A stretch of DNA of 13,624 nucleotides from an uncultured Ruminococcus sp. (GTDB lineage Bacteria > Bacillota > Clostridia > Oscillospirales > Ruminococcaceae). The stretch's first letter is position 1; each line of letters begins with the position of its first letter. The translations under genes were made by a program, and so were the position numbers. Shown here piece after piece: positions 12,367 to 13,624 of this stretch. Below the pieces are notes generated by a model. The model ran no database searches. It was not told where the DNA came from and was given only the letters and a program-made list of their open reading frames with translations. Location: assembly GCA_946544695.1 (NCBI GenBank), contig CAMNMO010000032.1, positions 1 through 13,624 of the forward strand. Direction: 5' to 3'.

Positions 12367-13624
12367 TTAGTACCAGATCACAGGCGGCTCGAAATCGTTG
12401 TTTTCATAGAACGTTCCGTCGTCTATCTCCTTGCGGTACTTTTCTACCGCTTCATCAACATTCTTGCAGTCACCGTAGATTATGTATCTGAGGAAAGCTG
12501 CGTTAGCCTGGAACTGCCACGGCTGCAATAACAGACAGCTCTGGCTGTACATGATACCATTGGAATAATATTCGTCAGCGGGTACTCTCATCTGCTGTAT
12601 ATCGTAACTCATGTAATCAAAGGCGTCGAGCAGCAGCTCTGCTATCTCGCCTTCTTCAAGGTCGGTCTCGACTTCGGGCAGTACCTTGTTCATCAGCTCG
12701 TCAAGCTCCACCAGACTCAGCTGCTTCGCTTTGGAGACTATCTTGCTTATCGTCTCACGCTGACGCATCGTTCTGCCGTAGTCGTCGCCGCAGCCGTATC
12801 TTGTTCTTGCGTAAGCCAGCGCCTGATTTCCGTTGAGGTGCAGGTGCAGCGAATTGTCCTCATCGGACTCATACTCGATGCTTGTGCAGAATTTGCCTTC
12901 CACATCATAGTAGTTCACAGACTCGTCCTTGCCGTACTGTGAAAGATCCACATAGTCGGTCTTTTTGGGGTTGCCCAGATATTTGTTCTGCTCATTCAGC
13001 GGGTCGCACATTGCAACTGCTTCGGTGTAGCTTACGTCCATATCAAGTCCGCCCACAGCCTCAACGATATCTATGAATTGCAGGAAGTTCACCTTTACCG
13101 TCCTGTCGATGGATATGCTGAAATGGTCTTCGATGACTTCCGAAAGGTACTCGGCACCGCCGTACCAGTAAGCCTGATTCAGCTTGTTGGTGACGTTGAA
13201 CTTTTCCATATATACCCATGTATCTCTCATAAGCGAGGTGAGAGTTATGGTGCGGTGCTCCTTATTGATGGATATGAGCATCATAACATCTGTGTTGCCA
13301 CGGTCCTGTGTGGCGGTATCACGTATATCCTCACCTATCAGCAGAATGTTCATGACATTCTCGTTGGATATCTTTTTGGACTTCTGCTTCAGCATGTTGC
13401 GCAGTTCTTCTTCCTTCTCCTTATCATCGAAGGTGTCCTCGCCTTCCACGAGGTCTCTCGCATCGACAGGCGGCTTTTCCGTCCTGATGGAATTGTCCCT
13501 GTCTTTCAGCAGACCTGTGTAGTGGAAGAACAGCACCACGCCTATGCCCATCACCAGTACCAGCGCCAGAAAAATGAATCCCAGTGTGACGCCCGTTTTT
13601 TTACGTATGCTCCAGCCGCCACGC
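12367..13624 (-). CDS. LytR-CpsA-Psr (LCP) family protein, N-terminus outside the window
   Basis: LCP proteins transfer undecaprenyl-linked glycopolymers (wall teichoic acid, capsule or other secondary wall polymers) to peptidoglycan outside the membrane. 418 residues are visible. They begin with a basic cytoplasmic stretch (RGGWSIRKK), then one transmembrane segment reaching FFHYTGLLK, then an acidic linker. The LCP domain shows ILLIGEDIRD, RGNTDVMMLISIN, the catalytic-site SLMRDTWV, LNQAYWYGG, DIVEAVGGLDMDV and the C-terminal ALAYARTRYGCGDDYGRTMRQRETI. About 80 residues between the last two parts are longer and more acidic than I would expect. The frame is open to the right edge, so the start codon, ribosome site and promoter are not in this window; the GTG at 13554 lies inside the membrane segment and is not the start. 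Confidence 0.94.
   Translation of the reverse strand, partial: RGGWSIRKKTGVTLGFIFLALVLVMGIGVVLFFHYTGLLKDRDNSIRTEKPPVDARDLVEGEDTFDDKEKEEELRNMLKQKSKKISNENVMNILLIGEDIRDTATQDRGNTDVMMLISINKEHRTITLTSLMRDTWVYMEKFNVTNKLNQAYWYGGAEYLSEVIEDHFSISIDRTVKVNFLQFIDIVEAVGGLDMDVSYTEAVAMCDPLNEQNKYLGNPKKTDYVDLSQYGKDESVNYYDVEGKFCTSIEYESDEDNSLHLHLNGNQALAYARTRYGCGDDYGRTMRQRETISKIVSKAKQLSLVELDELMNKVLPEVETDLEEGEIAELLLDAFDYMSYDIQQMRVPADEYYSNGIMYSQSCLLLQPWQFQANAAFLRYIIYGDCKNVDEAVEKYRKEIDDGTFYENNDFEPPVIWY

Overview
The window looks like chromosomal DNA of an anaerobic Clostridia member, most likely a Ruminococcus or close Ruminococcaceae relative. The reasons are moderate GC with consensus sigma-A promoters and strong AGGAGG ribosome sites, a tetrahydrofolate riboswitch in front of an ECF folate transporter gene, a SpoIIM-like protein, a plant-mannan hydrolase of family GH26, and a divergent GyrB/ParE type topoisomerase. 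The genus is inferred from gene content and was not tested by any search. I saw no tRNA, rRNA, CRISPR array or insertion sequence.

Left part (1-4332, all minus strand). A GyrB/ParE-family topoisomerase subunit runs off the left edge and has its own promoter and a structured leader of about 185 nt. To its right, a probable operon reads proC, then a SpoIIM-like membrane protein, then a YesL/DUF624 membrane protein, with a promoter before proC and a strong terminator after DUF624.

Middle (4449-7375). Divergent from proC, a perfect sigma-A promoter drives a plus-strand two-gene operon: a signal-peptide-less GH26 mannanase and a maltose/galactoside-type O-acetyltransferase. Convergent to this operon is a minus-strand unit that I read as an unannotated small RNA of about 110 nt. 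It has a TTGACA-17-TATAAT promoter, structured RNA and an intrinsic terminator, and the terminator also serves the mannanase operon. Next comes folT with a THF riboswitch, whose apparent expression platform is a long hairpin hiding both the Shine-Dalgarno sequence and the AUG.

Right part (7407-13624). ATP-type pfkA lies directly upstream of the riboswitch, and its promoter is embedded in a dyad with a cre-like site next to it. Upstream of it are a membrane-anchored PASTA 'kinase' that has lost the three hallmark catalytic residues and carries an N-terminal CxxC-CxxC knuckle, a GT2 glycosyltransferase, a small plus-strand XRE-type DNA-binding protein, and a LytR-CpsA-Psr (LCP) protein cut by the right edge. 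The PASTA protein, GT2 and LCP form a loose envelope-related neighbourhood.

The most interesting items for follow-up are the small RNA, the PASTA pseudokinase, and the start-codon-sequestering platform of the folT riboswitch.
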